Shown in pieces: positions 44,287 through 53,875 of a stretch of DNA of 64,000 nucleotides. The notes below the pieces were generated by a model. That model was not told where the DNA came from. It worked only from the letters and a program-made list of their open reading frames with translations, and did not search any database. Numbering within the stretch: position 1 is the first letter of the stretch; every line of letters begins with the position of its first letter. The DNA comes from Methylomonas montana (GTDB lineage Bacteria > Pseudomonadota > Gammaproteobacteria > Methylococcales > Methylomonadaceae). A program made the position numbers and the translations under genes. Location of the stretch: positions 1,178,001 to 1,242,000 of the forward strand of contig NZ_CP129884.1 in assembly GCF_030490285.1 (NCBI RefSeq), given 5' to 3'.

Positions 44287-44844
44287 TTAGTCGCGGTTTA
44301 GTTTCGACGCCGGCCGCATATGACTTAAGGTGTTGTCCCGCTGCACATAATGATGATACAAAGCCGCCAGCACATGTAAGCCGATCAGATAGTAGCCGAT
44401 TTCACCGACCGTTTCGTGGATTTCCTTGAGCCATTCGGCCAAGTCTTTGTTTTCCGCGATCAATGCCGGCAGCTGAAGTCCAAAGAACGGAATCGGTTTG
44501 CCGGCCGCACTTAACAACAACCAACCCGCCAACGGCATAAACAACATCAGCACATAAAGCAGCAGATGAGCCACGTGCGCGGAGGTTTGTTGCCAGGCGG
44601 GCGGTTCCGGGGATATGGCTGGCGTCGGCCCCAGTAAACGGAACGCCAGTCTCGGCAAAACCAGCACTAACACCGTCAAGCCCAACATAAAATGCAGTGC
44701 CTTCAAGGCTTCGCGAGGATCGCTGCCTTTGGGAAACAATCCTTTCAGCTCGATACAGGCATACACGGCCGCCAGTAAGACAAACATCAGCCAGTGCAAG
44801 GCGATAGTCATGGTGCTATAGCGTTCGCTTGAGCGTTTCAGCAT
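44287..44844 (-). CDS. Cytochrome b561-family protein
   Basis: 185 aa from the ATG at 44844, preceded by TAAGGAG; a longer frame to 44886 lacks a site. Four membrane spans with paired heme-ligand histidines: IALHWLMFVLLAA, LKALHFMLGLTVL, SAHVAHLLLYVLML and YYLIGLHVLAALYHHYV. It belongs to the bacterial YodB/CybB group that moves electrons from quinol to superoxide or other acceptors in the inner membrane. Confidence 0.9.
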   Translation of the reverse strand: MLKRSSERYSTMTIALHWLMFVLLAAVYACIELKGLFPKGSDPREALKALHFMLGLTVLVLVLPRLAFRLLGPTPAISPEPPAWQQTSAHVAHLLLYVLMLFMPLAGWLLLSAAGKPIPFFGLQLPALIAENKDLAEWLKEIHETVGEIGYYLIGLHVLAALYHHYVQRDNTLSHMRPASKLNRD

Positions 44845-44974
44845 CGTCGAAAACTCCTTAATATTTAATGTTTGCCAAGCAGGCAAGTCGCCGTTTTATG
44901 CTCGGCGAACTTGTCGTGTCAGGCGCGGCCGGATGGTCCAATATTTTAAGCGAGTACGGGGCCGACCCGGTTGC

Positions 44975-45604
44975 CTATTTTTTTAACGCAGCGGCTACCG
45001 CCGCACGGCGGGTGATTTCAGCCCAATCACCGGCATCGACCAGATCGGCTGGCGCCATCCACGAGCCGCCGACGCAGGCGACGTTGCTCAAAGCCAGATA
45101 TTCCGGGGCGTTTTTTGGATTGACGCCGCCGGTCGGGCAAAAAGTCACTTGTGGCAACGGCCCGCCGATGGATTTCAGCATTGGGATGCCGCCGGCAGCT
45201 TCGGCCGGGAAGAACTTCATCGCGGTGATACCTTTATCCAGCAGGCGCATTACTTCGCTGGGCGTAATCACGCCGGGTAGCAACGGCACGCTGGTTTCCA
45301 GCGCTGCTTCCAGCAGGTTGTCGGTGACGCCGGGGCTGACGATGAATTCGGCGCCGGCATCGATAGCGGCATGCAGGGTCTTAACGTTGATAATGGTACC
45401 GGCGCCGACGATTGCGCCAGGTACTTCGGCTTTGATGCGGCGGATCGCATCCAACGCTACCGGGGTGCGCAGGGTGATTTCCAGCACTTTCAAACCGCCC
45501 TCGACCAGCGCGCGAGCCAGCGGCACGGCTTGTTCCAGGTTGTTGATGACCATTACCGGCATGACGGGGGAGGTGGTCATGACTTCTTTGATTGATACTG
45601 ACAT
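44975..45604 (-). CDS. eda: KDPG aldolase (2-keto-3-deoxy-6-phosphogluconate aldolase)
   Basis: 209 aa; splits KDPG into pyruvate and glyceraldehyde-3-phosphate, the last Entner-Doudoroff step. The aldolase Glu in KVLEITLRTPVALDAIRRIK, the Schiff-base Lys in GITAMKFFPAEAAGG and FCPTGGVNPKNAPEYLAL are all present. CAGGAA lies upstream of the start. It closes the cluster that starts with zwf; the PLD-like gene sits between it and gnd. Confidence 0.96.
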   Translation of the reverse strand: MSVSIKEVMTTSPVMPVMVINNLEQAVPLARALVEGGLKVLEITLRTPVALDAIRRIKAEVPGAIVGAGTIINVKTLHAAIDAGAEFIVSPGVTDNLLEAALETSVPLLPGVITPSEVMRLLDKGITAMKFFPAEAAGGIPMLKSIGGPLPQVTFCPTGGVNPKNAPEYLALSNVACVGGSWMAPADLVDAGDWAEITRRAAVAAALKK

Positions 45605-45664
45605 TTTCTTTTCCTGTTTATTATAGTTATTGGTAATTCGTGGCTGTGACGGGAACTCGGCTAT

Positions 45665-46393
45665 TTAAAGTTTAAGGTTTTCCGGCCAAAGAAAGTAAGG
45701 GCCAAATTTTGGACTCATTCGGAATTCGCCGCCAATTTCTTTACCTTTAGCGGTCAGGTAGTGTTTTCCGTCCTTAAGCTCAAGATAACTGGCAGATACT
45801 AACTTTTCAATAAACTCATTAGTTTTAATGCTGAGTTTTTGCGCCAGCTTAGACGTGGTGAGTTTTCCACTTGTATCCTCAGATTCATTTTTAGTTCCAG
45901 ATTCTGACTCTTTGCTGGCATCTGGTTTTGAATCACCCTTGTTTTCAATCCTCTCAAGCGTAATTCGAACTTCCTCGCTGATTCGGATGATGCGCTGTGC
46001 TTCTTCATAGGCGTCTTTATACAAATCAGCATCATCCGAGCGGCGTATCAGCACACCCATCTCGTTATTGTTGATTTGACTAAATTCGTACAGATTAAGA
46101 CTAGTGATGATGCACAGCTCTTCATTCAGATAGCATTTGGCATGTAAGTTCTTGCAAAAACTGGTACGAATATAAGTTAGTTCTTTGAGCCAATTGATTT
46201 CTTCTGGTTGTAACTCGCTTTTTCCGTAAACAATTCGAACATCGATTTTTAGACGGTTTTTATCAGCGAGTAGCTCTTTCATCCTGTCATTTAGTTTAAG
46301 GAATGGGCTAATCAGAATTAATCGGTCTTTGGCATCTTTGATTAGTTCTTCGAGAAAGTAATTTGTAGCGCTCGTGTTTAAAAATTTTGCCAT
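45665..46393 (-). CDS. PLD-like domain protein inserted between gnd and eda
   Basis: 242 aa. One phospholipase-D-like HKD unit: NLHAKCYLNEELCIITSLNL, preceded by LILISPFLKLNDRMKELLAD. A low-complexity acidic linker (SKPDASKESESGTKNESEDT) and a winged-helix-like C-terminus (LAQKLSIKTNEFIEKLVSAS) follow. Visibly more AT-rich than its neighbours and not part of the sugar pathway, so probably acquired. Single-HKD proteins of this layout are often nucleases acting as dimers. AAGAG lies before the ATG. Confidence 0.75.
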   Translation of the reverse strand: MAKFLNTSATNYFLEELIKDAKDRLILISPFLKLNDRMKELLADKNRLKIDVRIVYGKSELQPEEINWLKELTYIRTSFCKNLHAKCYLNEELCIITSLNLYEFSQINNNEMGVLIRRSDDADLYKDAYEEAQRIIRISEEVRITLERIENKGDSKPDASKESESGTKNESEDTSGKLTTSKLAQKLSIKTNEFIEKLVSASYLELKDGKHYLTAKGKEIGGEFRMSPKFGPYFLWPENLKL

Positions 46394-46466
46394 TGAACTC
46401 TTCTTTTCGTTTGATTAGCTAATCGGATTACGTGAAAACGAAGTAAGCCCGTTCCCAGTTTAGCCC

Positions 46467-47912
46467 CTAAACCGTATAGGTCGTCGATGCGGTTTTGCCG
46501 CCGTGGCCGGTCCAGTCGGTATGGAAAAACTCGCCTCTGGGCCGGTCGGTGCGCTCATACGAGTGCGCGCCGAAGTAATCCCGTTGTGCCTGCAGCAAAT
46601 TGGCGGGCAGTCTTTCGGTGCGATAGCCGTCGAAATAGGCTAATGCCGATGAGAATGCCGGCGTCGGAATACCCAGTTGGATGCCCAGGATTACGGCTTG
46701 GCGCCAGCCTGCTTCGGCCTGCTTCATCGCGTTAATAAAAAAGTCAGCCAACAGCAGATTTTCCAGGTCGGGGTTTTGCTCGTAAGCCTGTTTGATGTCG
46801 TTGAGGAATTGGCTACGAATGATGCAGCCACCGCGCCACATCAACGCGATGTCGCCGTAATTCAGCTCCAGATGGTATTCCTTGGCCGCTTCGCGCATCA
46901 GGCGAAAACCTTGCGCGTAAGAAATGATTTTCGAGGCATACAAGGCCTGACGAATAGCCTCGATCATCGCTGTTTTGTCGCCGCTAAAACTGGTGTTGGT
47001 TTTAGGTAAAGCTTTGGCTGCTCTGACACGCTCATCTTTTTGCGCCGATAGGCAACGGGCAAACACCGATTCGCCGATCAGCGTCAGCGGGATGCCTAAG
47101 TCCAGCGCATTGATGCCGGTCCATTTGCCGGTGCCTTTTTGGCCGGCGGTATCGAGAATGCTGTTCAACAAGGGCTGGCCGTTGTCTTCTTTGTAAGCCA
47201 GGATGTTGGCGGTGATTTCGATCAGATATGAGCTTAATTCGCCTTGATTCCACTCGGCAAAAATGGCCTGCATTTCGTCGGTGCTGAGTCCCAGGCCTTC
47301 CGAGAGCAGTTGATAAGCTTCGCAAATCAGCTGCATATCGCCATATTCGATGCCGTTATGCACCATCTTCACGTAGTGGCCGGCGCCGTTATCGCCAACC
47401 CACTCGCAGCACGGATCGTCATTGACGTGGGCGCTGATCGCCTGAAAAATCGGTTTGACGGCCGGCCATGCCGCTTTGTTGCCGCCAGGCATGATCGACG
47501 GTCCGTTTCTGGCGCCTTCTTCGCCGCCGGAAACGCCGGCTCCGACGTAGAGCAGGCCTTTTTCTTGCAAATACTGGGTACGGCGATTGGTGTCGGTGAA
47601 CAGCGAGTTGCCTCCGTCGATGATGATGTCGCCGGCCGACAGCAAGGGCAACAGGTCTTCGATATATTGATCGACCACCGTGCCGGCTTTGACCATCAGC
47701 ATCACCTTGCGCGGCGATTCCAGACTGTTCACCAGTTCTTCCAGTGTATGGCTGCCGATCACGTTGGTGTTTTTCGCAGGGCCGTCCAGGAACTCGTCGA
47801 CTTTGCTGGTGGTGCGGTTGTAAACCGCCACCTTGAAGCCGTGGTCGTTCATATTCAGAACCAGGTTCTGCCCCATTACCGCCAGACCGATTAAACCGAT
47901 ATTTGCTTTCAT
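46467..47912 (-). CDS. gnd: 6-phosphogluconate dehydrogenase, decarboxylating
   Basis: 481 aa; oxidises 6-phosphogluconate to ribulose-5-phosphate and CO2 with NADP. NAD(P) fold GLAVMGQNLVLNMNDHGFKV, the substrate loop VSGGEEGARNGPSIMPGG, catalytic Lys/His region GAGHYVKMVHNGIEYGDMQL, IMWRGGCIIRS-like ALMWRGGCIIRSQFL and the C-terminal QRDYFGAHSYERTDRPRGEF. Full length. It sits after edd, so both fates of 6-phosphogluconate are encoded side by side. Confidence 0.97.
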   Translation of the reverse strand: MKANIGLIGLAVMGQNLVLNMNDHGFKVAVYNRTTSKVDEFLDGPAKNTNVIGSHTLEELVNSLESPRKVMLMVKAGTVVDQYIEDLLPLLSAGDIIIDGGNSLFTDTNRRTQYLQEKGLLYVGAGVSGGEEGARNGPSIMPGGNKAAWPAVKPIFQAISAHVNDDPCCEWVGDNGAGHYVKMVHNGIEYGDMQLICEAYQLLSEGLGLSTDEMQAIFAEWNQGELSSYLIEITANILAYKEDNGQPLLNSILDTAGQKGTGKWTGINALDLGIPLTLIGESVFARCLSAQKDERVRAAKALPKTNTSFSGDKTAMIEAIRQALYASKIISYAQGFRLMREAAKEYHLELNYGDIALMWRGGCIIRSQFLNDIKQAYEQNPDLENLLLADFFINAMKQAEAGWRQAVILGIQLGIPTPAFSSALAYFDGYRTERLPANLLQAQRDYFGAHSYERTDRPRGEFFHTDWTGHGGKTASTTYTV

Positions 47913-48002
47913 GTTCGCCTTCTGTAAACGTTGTCGTTACTGGGATGTTAAGCAATACCGCCGTTAGACTGCATTGCTAAATCGCGTTAAGTTTCAGTCA
48001 AA

Positions 48003-49823
48003 TCAATCGACGAAAAACAAATTGGTCGCGCCGGTTTCCGCGGTGGAGGCCTGTGCGCGCATCGCGCCGAACAGTTCCCGGCCCATGCCGAAATGGTGGC
48101 CAGTGGCGCTGTTGGCGGCCGGTACTCGGGCATCGAATTCGGCTTGGTCGACTTGCACGTTGACTTCGCCGGTTTGGGTGTTCAGCACGATGAGGTCGCC
48201 GTCGCGGACTTTGGCCAGCGGGCCGCCGTCTATACATTCCGGCCACATATGGATCGCCGAGGGTACCTTGCCGGAGGCGCCGGACATGCGGCCGTCGGTG
48301 ACCAGCGCCACGTGAAAGCCTCGGTCTTGTAATACGCCCATGACAGGGGTCAGCTTATGCAATTCCGGCATGCCGTTGGCTTTCGGCCCCTGGAAGCGCA
48401 ATACCACGATCACGTCTTTTTCCAGCTCGCCACGTTTGAAGGCGGCGACCACGTCCAATTGATCGTCGAATACCATGGCCGGCGCGGTGACGACTTGGTG
48501 TTTTTCGGCGACGGCGGATATTTTCGAGACGCCGCGACCCAGGTTGCCGTGCATCACATGCAGACCGCCGCCGGTAGCGAAGGGTTGTGCCACGCTGCCG
48601 ACCACTTCCGGATCGAGCGAACTGCTTGGGCCGGGTTGCCATTGCAATTGGCCGTTGTCCAGCGTCGGCACCTGGCTGTATTGCGCCATGCCGCGTTGAT
48701 CGCCTATCGTCAGAATATCGCCGTGCAGCAAGCCATGGTCGAGCAGTTCCTTGATCAACAGGCCCATGCCGCCGGCGTTATGGAACTGATTGACGTCGGC
48801 CGGGCCGTTTGGATAAATCTTGGTCAGCAGCGGAATGATTTTCGACAGTTTATCGAAGTCGTCCCAATTAATGATGATGCCGGCGGCGCGGGCGATAGCG
48901 ATCAAATGGATGGTATGGTTGGTCGAACCGCCGGTGGCCAGCAAGCCGATAATCGCATTGATAATGGCTTTTTCGTTGACGACGTGGGCGATAGGCCGGA
49001 AGTCGTTGCCCATCGCGGTGAATTTCAATACCTGTTTGGCGGCGGCCTTGGTCAGTTCCTCTCGTAGCGGGGTGTAAGGATTGACGAAGGAACTGCCGGG
49101 CAAATGCAGGCCCATGATCTCCACCATCATCTGGTTACTGTTGGCGGTGCCGTAGAAAGTGCAGGTGCCGGGGCTGTGATAGGACTTGGATTCCGATTCC
49201 AGCAGCTCTTTTTCGCCGATCTTTCCTTCGGCGAATTTTTGCCGGGCGCGGGATTTTTCCTTGTTGGAGATGCCGCTGGGCATCGGACCGGCCGGCACGA
49301 ATACCGCCGGCAGATGGCCGAAGCTTAGCGCGCCGATCAGCAGGCCAGGCACGATTTTGTCGCAGACGCCCAGGTACAGCGCGGCGTCGAACATGTTATG
49401 GCTTAAACCAATTGCGGTGGACATCGCAATCACATCGCGGCTGAATAATGACAGTTCCATACCGGGCATGCCTTGGGTCACGCCGTCGCACATGGCCGGC
49501 ACACCGCCGGCAAACTGGGCAACACCGCCGGCTTCGCGGACCGCTTGTTTGATCAGGGCCGGATAATCCTTATAGGGCTCGTGGGCGGACAGCATGTCGT
49601 TGTAAGCGGAAATAATGCCGACATTGGCCTTGGGACCATGGGACAGTTCGTCTTTTTCGACGGCGGAGCACACAGCAAAACCGTGGGCCAGATTGGCGCA
49701 AGGCAGTTTGCCGCGTTGCGGGCCTTGAGCGATCGCCGCGTCGATGCGGGCCAGATAGGCTGCTCGGCTTTCGCGGCTGCGTTCCACCACGTCAGCGGTG
49801 ATTTTTTCTAATATCGGATGCAT
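48003..49823 (-). CDS. edd: 6-phosphogluconate dehydratase
   Basis: 606 aa; iron-sulfur dehydratase of the IlvD/Edd family that makes KDPG from 6-phosphogluconate. Cluster cysteines are in [20 protein letters not shown] and in [20 protein letters not shown]; it also has [19 protein letters not shown] and [20 protein letters not shown]. Family length of about 600 and the eda/zwf linkage support Edd rather than dihydroxy-acid dehydratase. Confidence 0.96.
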   Translation of the reverse strand: MHPILEKITADVVERSRESRAAYLARIDAAIAQGPQRGKLPCANLAHGFAVCSAVEKDELSHGPKANVGIISAYNDMLSAHEPYKDYPALIKQAVREAGGVAQFAGGVPAMCDGVTQGMPGMELSLFSRDVIAMSTAIGLSHNMFDAALYLGVCDKIVPGLLIGALSFGHLPAVFVPAGPMPSGISNKEKSRARQKFAEGKIGEKELLESESKSYHSPGTCTFYGTANSNQMMVEIMGLHLPGSSFVNPYTPLREELTKAAAKQVLKFTAMGNDFRPIAHVVNEKAIINAIIGLLATGGSTNHTIHLIAIARAAGIIINWDDFDKLSKIIPLLTKIYPNGPADVNQFHNAGGMGLLIKELLDHGLLHGDILTIGDQRGMAQYSQVPTLDNGQLQWQPGPSSSLDPEVVGSVAQPFATGGGLHVMHGNLGRGVSKISAVAEKHQVVTAPAMVFDDQLDVVAAFKRGELEKDVIVVLRFQGPKANGMPELHKLTPVMGVLQDRGFHVALVTDGRMSGASGKVPSAIHMWPECIDGGPLAKVRDGDLIVLNTQTGEVNVQVDQAEFDARVPAANSATGHHFGMGRELFGAMRAQASTAETGATNLFFVD

Positions 49824-49920
49824 GATAGTTCCTGATTCTTTGGTTAATGACTCGCAAATGTTTGGCTGACTTTGCGGGCTTGGCTAAAGGTTAAATGGGG
49901 TATGAATAGAGGCGATTCGG

Positions 49921-50889
49921 TTAATCGGCATGTTCCAAAACCATCCAAAAACTAAGCCAGCTGAGTTCTTCTTTGGGAACGTCCCGAAAGTCTTCGGCAA
50001 GATAAGGCTTGATGGTGTCGATTTTTTCGAGGCTCAGTGTTTCGTTCGGTGCCAGGTGCGTGATCGATAAGCGAGCATTGTTGGCCGCTTGTACATATTT
50101 ATTGACTCGCCATCGATTGGGAAAACCTTTGTGAGAATACATCAATCGGTAGCTCGCGTTCGACCAGGTCAGAAAATCGAAAGGCTGGTACCGGTCCAGG
50201 CCGTGGCTTTTTAAATCGACTTTATGAATCGATTTTCCGCCGGGTTTTAAAGCATTTTTAATATCCAAAAAGGTCGCGTCCAAGTCGTTGACGTGTTCTA
50301 AGACAGCTCTGGATATAATCAGATCGTATGCGTTCGTTTTGCCCGATAAGCCGCTGTTCGTGACCGAATACTCAATCACATTTCGGTTAAAGCCGCTCTC
50401 AGGACTGCCGGCGACATTGAAAACATTCATTGCTCTTTGCTTTTCATCGCCGGCAAGACGATTGATCAAGGCTTGGTAGACCAGAATGTTCTTTTCACTG
50501 ATCTTATTCAACGGGAAACGGTCGACACAGTGTATGGTTTTCGCGCCGTAGGCATGGAACAGTAGCGCCACGCCGAGAATATCGCCGGGACCATATTCCA
50601 GAACGGTTTTCTCCGACAGGTAAGCCTTGAATCCCGCTTCGTCCAGGCCAAGTTGTTCACGATAATCCTGGCAACATTGGTAGAAATAGTCGGCGACCTC
50701 GTCACTGTTGCCTTCGCCTTCACCGCGACCCGTTTGCGCAGTGATTCGCACATAAAAGCCAGGCAAGAATCTGGCTAATTGGTTCGAAAGCGTTGCTTTT
50801 ACGAACAGGAGTACATCTTTTTTAATATTTTCGGTATACAAAGCGTCTCCTGATGAATCGATAATGTTATGTCGATAGACGTATTTCAA
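49921..50889 (-). CDS. SAM-dependent methyltransferase inside the sugar cluster
   Basis: 322 aa. Class I methyltransferase pattern: motif I VLEYGPGDILGVALLFHAYG, an acidic end of strand 2 (TIHCVDRFPL), motif IV DLIISRAVLEHVNDLDATFL and the post-motif LKPGGKSIHKVDLKSHGLDR. The H-ND-AT layout resembles enzymes acting on sugars or lipid-linked glycans, but the substrate is unknown. It lies 16 bp after pgl and reads with it, so it is co-transcribed with the Entner-Doudoroff genes. It appears unrelated to that pathway. Confidence 0.75.
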   Translation of the reverse strand: MKYVYRHNIIDSSGDALYTENIKKDVLLFVKATLSNQLARFLPGFYVRITAQTGRGEGEGNSDEVADYFYQCCQDYREQLGLDEAGFKAYLSEKTVLEYGPGDILGVALLFHAYGAKTIHCVDRFPLNKISEKNILVYQALINRLAGDEKQRAMNVFNVAGSPESGFNRNVIEYSVTNSGLSGKTNAYDLIISRAVLEHVNDLDATFLDIKNALKPGGKSIHKVDLKSHGLDRYQPFDFLTWSNASYRLMYSHKGFPNRWRVNKYVQAANNARLSITHLAPNETLSLEKIDTIKPYLAEDFRDVPKEELSWLSFWMVLEHAD

Positions 50890-50905
50890 AGCTACCGATA
50901 CTGCT

Positions 50906-51616
50906 CTAAGGCGCCCAATATAACTCCAACGGCACTTGTTCCTGTTGTAGCAAGGCGCGGATCGGCATGTCTTCCACAGGCCCTGCTTGCTGGGCCTGGC
51001 TGAATACTGCCAATTTGTCTTCGCCGGTAAACAGAATAATGATGCGTTCCGATTTCAGCAGGCCGTTGCGGGTCAAGGTCAGTCGCTCGGTGTTGGGACC
51101 GGTCACTTCGCTTTGCACGGCGCTGATGGCCGCCGTCAGTTGTTGATTTTCTTCGCTGAGCGCTTGGGCTAAACCCTCGGCATGCGGAAACAGCGAGGCG
51201 GTATGGCCATCGTTGCCCATGCCGACGATGCTCAGCGTAAACGGCTGCAGCAGTTTGGCGTAACGGCTTTCGGTTTCGGCTTGGCCCTGCGCGGCAGTAG
51301 CCGCCAGGGTTTTCATGCCGGTGAATTCAACGTTTTTGGCGTTGTTGATCAGCAGGCTGCGGCGAATTAAGGCTTCGTTGCTGGCGCTGTGTTGATCGTC
51401 CACCCAGCGTTCGTCTACTAACGCTACCTTGATTTTTTTCCAATTCAGATCGGATTTTGACAAGGCTTCGTAAAGCGGGGCGGGAGTGGTGCCGCCGGAC
51501 ACCAATAGCGTGGCCTGGCCGTGTTTGCTGACTGCTTCGGACAAAACATCCTGGCATTCGGCGACCAGTGCGGTAAACAGGTGACTGCGTTGTTCGAAAA
51601 AAAATTCTCTAACCAT
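50906..51616 (-). CDS. pgl: 6-phosphogluconolactonase
   Basis: 236 aa, NagB/DevB type; hydrolyses 6-phosphogluconolactone to 6-phosphogluconate. Phosphate-binding loop ATLLVSGGTTPAPLYEALSK, KIKVALVDERWVDDQHSASN, LSIVGMGNDGHTASLFPHAE and RLTLTRNGLLKSERIIILFT are typical. It lies directly after zwf and feeds edd and gnd. Confidence 0.95.
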   Translation of the reverse strand: MVREFFFEQRSHLFTALVAECQDVLSEAVSKHGQATLLVSGGTTPAPLYEALSKSDLNWKKIKVALVDERWVDDQHSASNEALIRRSLLINNAKNVEFTGMKTLAATAAQGQAETESRYAKLLQPFTLSIVGMGNDGHTASLFPHAEGLAQALSEENQQLTAAISAVQSEVTGPNTERLTLTRNGLLKSERIIILFTGEDKLAVFSQAQQAGPVEDMPIRALLQQEQVPLELYWAP

Positions 51617-51646
51617 GATCGTTATTCTCGTGATGGATACAGATGA

Positions 51647-53113
51647 TTACTCTTCCCAGGCCCGGCCGTCGCGAGCCAATAATGCCACGGAGGCAATCGG
51701 CCCCCAGCTGCCGGCTGGGTAAGATTTTGGAGCGCTGTGGCTGTGCGCCCAGGCGTCTTGGATCGAGTCGACCCAAGTCCAGGCCTGTTCGATTTCCTCG
51801 CGGCTCAAAAACAGGGTCGGATTGCCGCGCAGGGCTTCCAGAATCAATTTTTCGTAGCCGCCGAAGATACTGTTTTTCTTGAAGGTTTCCGAAAAGCTCA
51901 AGTCCAGCTTGGTTTGTTGCAATTTGATGTTGCCGTCTATGCCGGGCACTTTGTTCAGCATCACCACGTCCACGCCTTCATTGGGTTGCAAATGGATCAC
52001 CAGTTTGTTGGCCGGCAAATCGCGGAAGCTGTCCTTGAAGATGTTATGCGGCAATTGCTTGAAGTTGACGACGATCTCGGTGCGCTTGTTAGGCATGCGT
52101 TTGCCGGTGCGCATATAAAACGGTACGCCCGCCCAACGCCAGTTGTCGATGTCCACCCTAATCGCCACGAAACTTTCGGTAGTGCTTTCCTTGTTGGCGC
52201 CTTCCTCTTCCAGATAGCCAGGGACGGCCGCGCCTTTGATGAAACCGGCCGTGTATTGGCCGCGCACAGTTTTTTCCTCGACATTGCGCACGGTGATCGG
52301 CCGTAAAGCTTTCAATACCTTGATTTTTTCCATGTGGATGCTTTCCGCTTCCAGGTCGGCGGGCGGTTCCATCGCCACGAACGTCAGAATTTGCAGCAAA
52401 TGGTTTTGCAGCATGTCGCGGAGCTGGCCAGTCTTGTCGAAATAATCCCAACGGCCTTCGATACCGATGTCTTCGCCGACCGTGATCTGGATGTGATCGA
52501 TAGTGTTGTGGTTCCAGTTGGTGGTGAAAATCGAGTTGGCGAAACGCAAGGCCAGCAGGTTCAATACCGTCTCTTTGCCCAGGTAATGATCGATCCGATA
52601 CACCTGATCTTCGTGGAAGACGTCGGCCACCACGTCGTTGATTTCTTTCGAAGACTTTAAGTCGTGGCCGATGGGTTTTTCCATCACCATCCGCGATTCG
52701 GCGTTCAGCACGCCGCAGCTTTGCAGGCCTTGGCAGATGGCTTTGAACAGGAACGGCGCCACCGCGAAATAGTTGACCATCACCCGTTTCTCGGGTTCGA
52801 CCACATCATGCAGTTGTAGGTATTGTTCCGGTTGAGTCAGGTCTATTTTTAAATACGACAGTCGTTTGGACAAGCGGCCCCAGATTTCGTCGTCGATAGG
52901 CTTATTTAAAAACGAGTTCAGGCTGTTATGGGCAATTTCGACAAAACCGGCGCTGGTTTCTTCCAGACGGTCGACGCCGATGATGCGGGTGTCCGGTTCC
53001 AGTAATTTGGACTTTTCCAGTCGATACAGCGAGATCAACAACTTTCGTTTCGATAAATCGCCCAATGCGCCGTAAATCACCAGGTCGCAGGGCTTGTAAT
53101 TGTGGTTTTTCAT
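51647..53113 (-). CDS. zwf: Glucose-6-phosphate 1-dehydrogenase
   Basis: 488 aa from the ATG at 53113; a frame to 53230 adds a 39-residue leader not expected in the family. Oxidises glucose-6-phosphate. NADP site DLVIYGALGDLSKRKLLISL, the signature RIDHYLGKETVLNLLALRFA and MEKPIGHDLKSS are present. It is the first gene of the cluster; the ribosome site is weak and no promoter is clear. Confidence 0.96.
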   Translation of the reverse strand: MKNHNYKPCDLVIYGALGDLSKRKLLISLYRLEKSKLLEPDTRIIGVDRLEETSAGFVEIAHNSLNSFLNKPIDDEIWGRLSKRLSYLKIDLTQPEQYLQLHDVVEPEKRVMVNYFAVAPFLFKAICQGLQSCGVLNAESRMVMEKPIGHDLKSSKEINDVVADVFHEDQVYRIDHYLGKETVLNLLALRFANSIFTTNWNHNTIDHIQITVGEDIGIEGRWDYFDKTGQLRDMLQNHLLQILTFVAMEPPADLEAESIHMEKIKVLKALRPITVRNVEEKTVRGQYTAGFIKGAAVPGYLEEEGANKESTTESFVAIRVDIDNWRWAGVPFYMRTGKRMPNKRTEIVVNFKQLPHNIFKDSFRDLPANKLVIHLQPNEGVDVVMLNKVPGIDGNIKLQQTKLDLSFSETFKKNSIFGGYEKLILEALRGNPTLFLSREEIEQAWTWVDSIQDAWAHSHSAPKSYPAGSWGPIASVALLARDGRAWEE

Positions 53114-53317
53114 TAGTGATACCAGGAATGAAGAAGATGTTTGATCGGCTTTGGCTGTTGATTGCAGAACATGGAAAAAAGCGCATGTTGCGAAATATTC
53201 CAGGCCAGGATCAGTCGAAAATGCCGCCATTATAATGTTCGTTGCCGGCTACGAACAAGATCAAAGGCCGCTAGGGCCGATATTGCTTGGGTTTTCGAGG
53301 CTGGGAACGGCTCTGAA

Positions 53318-53875
53318 TCAGCCGAACATTTCGGTGGTATAGCGATAGGCTTGGAGGGTATCGGACCAGTAAGAAGGGGGTAAACCGGCTTTTTGTTTAA
53401 GGTGTTTTAAGAATTCGGAAGGTTCGGGCAAGTCGTCCCACACCGAGGGCAGGAAAGTGCCGCGCCGGCCTCCTTCTTGCAGAATCACGCCGTCGATGCC
53501 TGGACGCAGTTGCGAGATTAGATCGGCTTCTGATGTAAAGCCGATTGCTTCGGTGGGGCTGAGTACCGAGATATGCAAATCAAGATCGGCGAGTTCGTCG
53601 GCGGCCAAGGGCGGAAAGCGCCGATCTCGAAAGGCAGCGGCAAAGGCATTTTCGGCCACATCTTCCGCCAACGGCCGCAGCGCTTCCAGCATGCCAATGC
53701 AGCCGCGCAACTGGCCGCGGCGTTCCAGCGTGACAAAGGTCGCGCGAACTTGGCAGAGTTCGGTCGGATAGTCGTCAAGATCGATGGCTAGCGGCCGGCC
53801 GGTTTGCAGGCCGTGGGCTATGGACTGCCGGGCCAGTGCCAGTAATTGGTTTTGCTGTGCTTTAGTCAACGACAT
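53318..53875 (-). CDS. amrA: AmmeMemoRadiSam system protein A (AMMECR1 domain)
   Basis: 185 aa from the ATG at 53875; an ATG at 53884 would add three residues. AMMECR1 fold with CQVRATFVTLERRGQLRGCI, the signature GCIGMLEALRPLAEDVAENA and AFRDRRFPPLAADELADLDL. Its exact reaction is unknown; it occurs with a Memo protein and a radical SAM enzyme, as here. It overlaps the Memo gene by 14 bp. Confidence 0.92.
   Translation of the reverse strand: MSLTKAQQNQLLALARQSIAHGLQTGRPLAIDLDDYPTELCQVRATFVTLERRGQLRGCIGMLEALRPLAEDVAENAFAAAFRDRRFPPLAADELADLDLHISVLSPTEAIGFTSEADLISQLRPGIDGVILQEGGRRGTFLPSVWDDLPEPSEFLKHLKQKAGLPPSYWSDTLQAYRYTTEMFG

Noticed and set aside
44868-45626. 252-aa plus-strand frame opposite eda
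   Set aside because: Antisense shadow of a conserved enzyme; low-complexity Ser/Ala/Thr composition typical of such shadows.
48357-49067. 236-aa plus-strand frame opposite edd
   Set aside because: Antisense shadow of a highly conserved dehydratase with no domain pattern.
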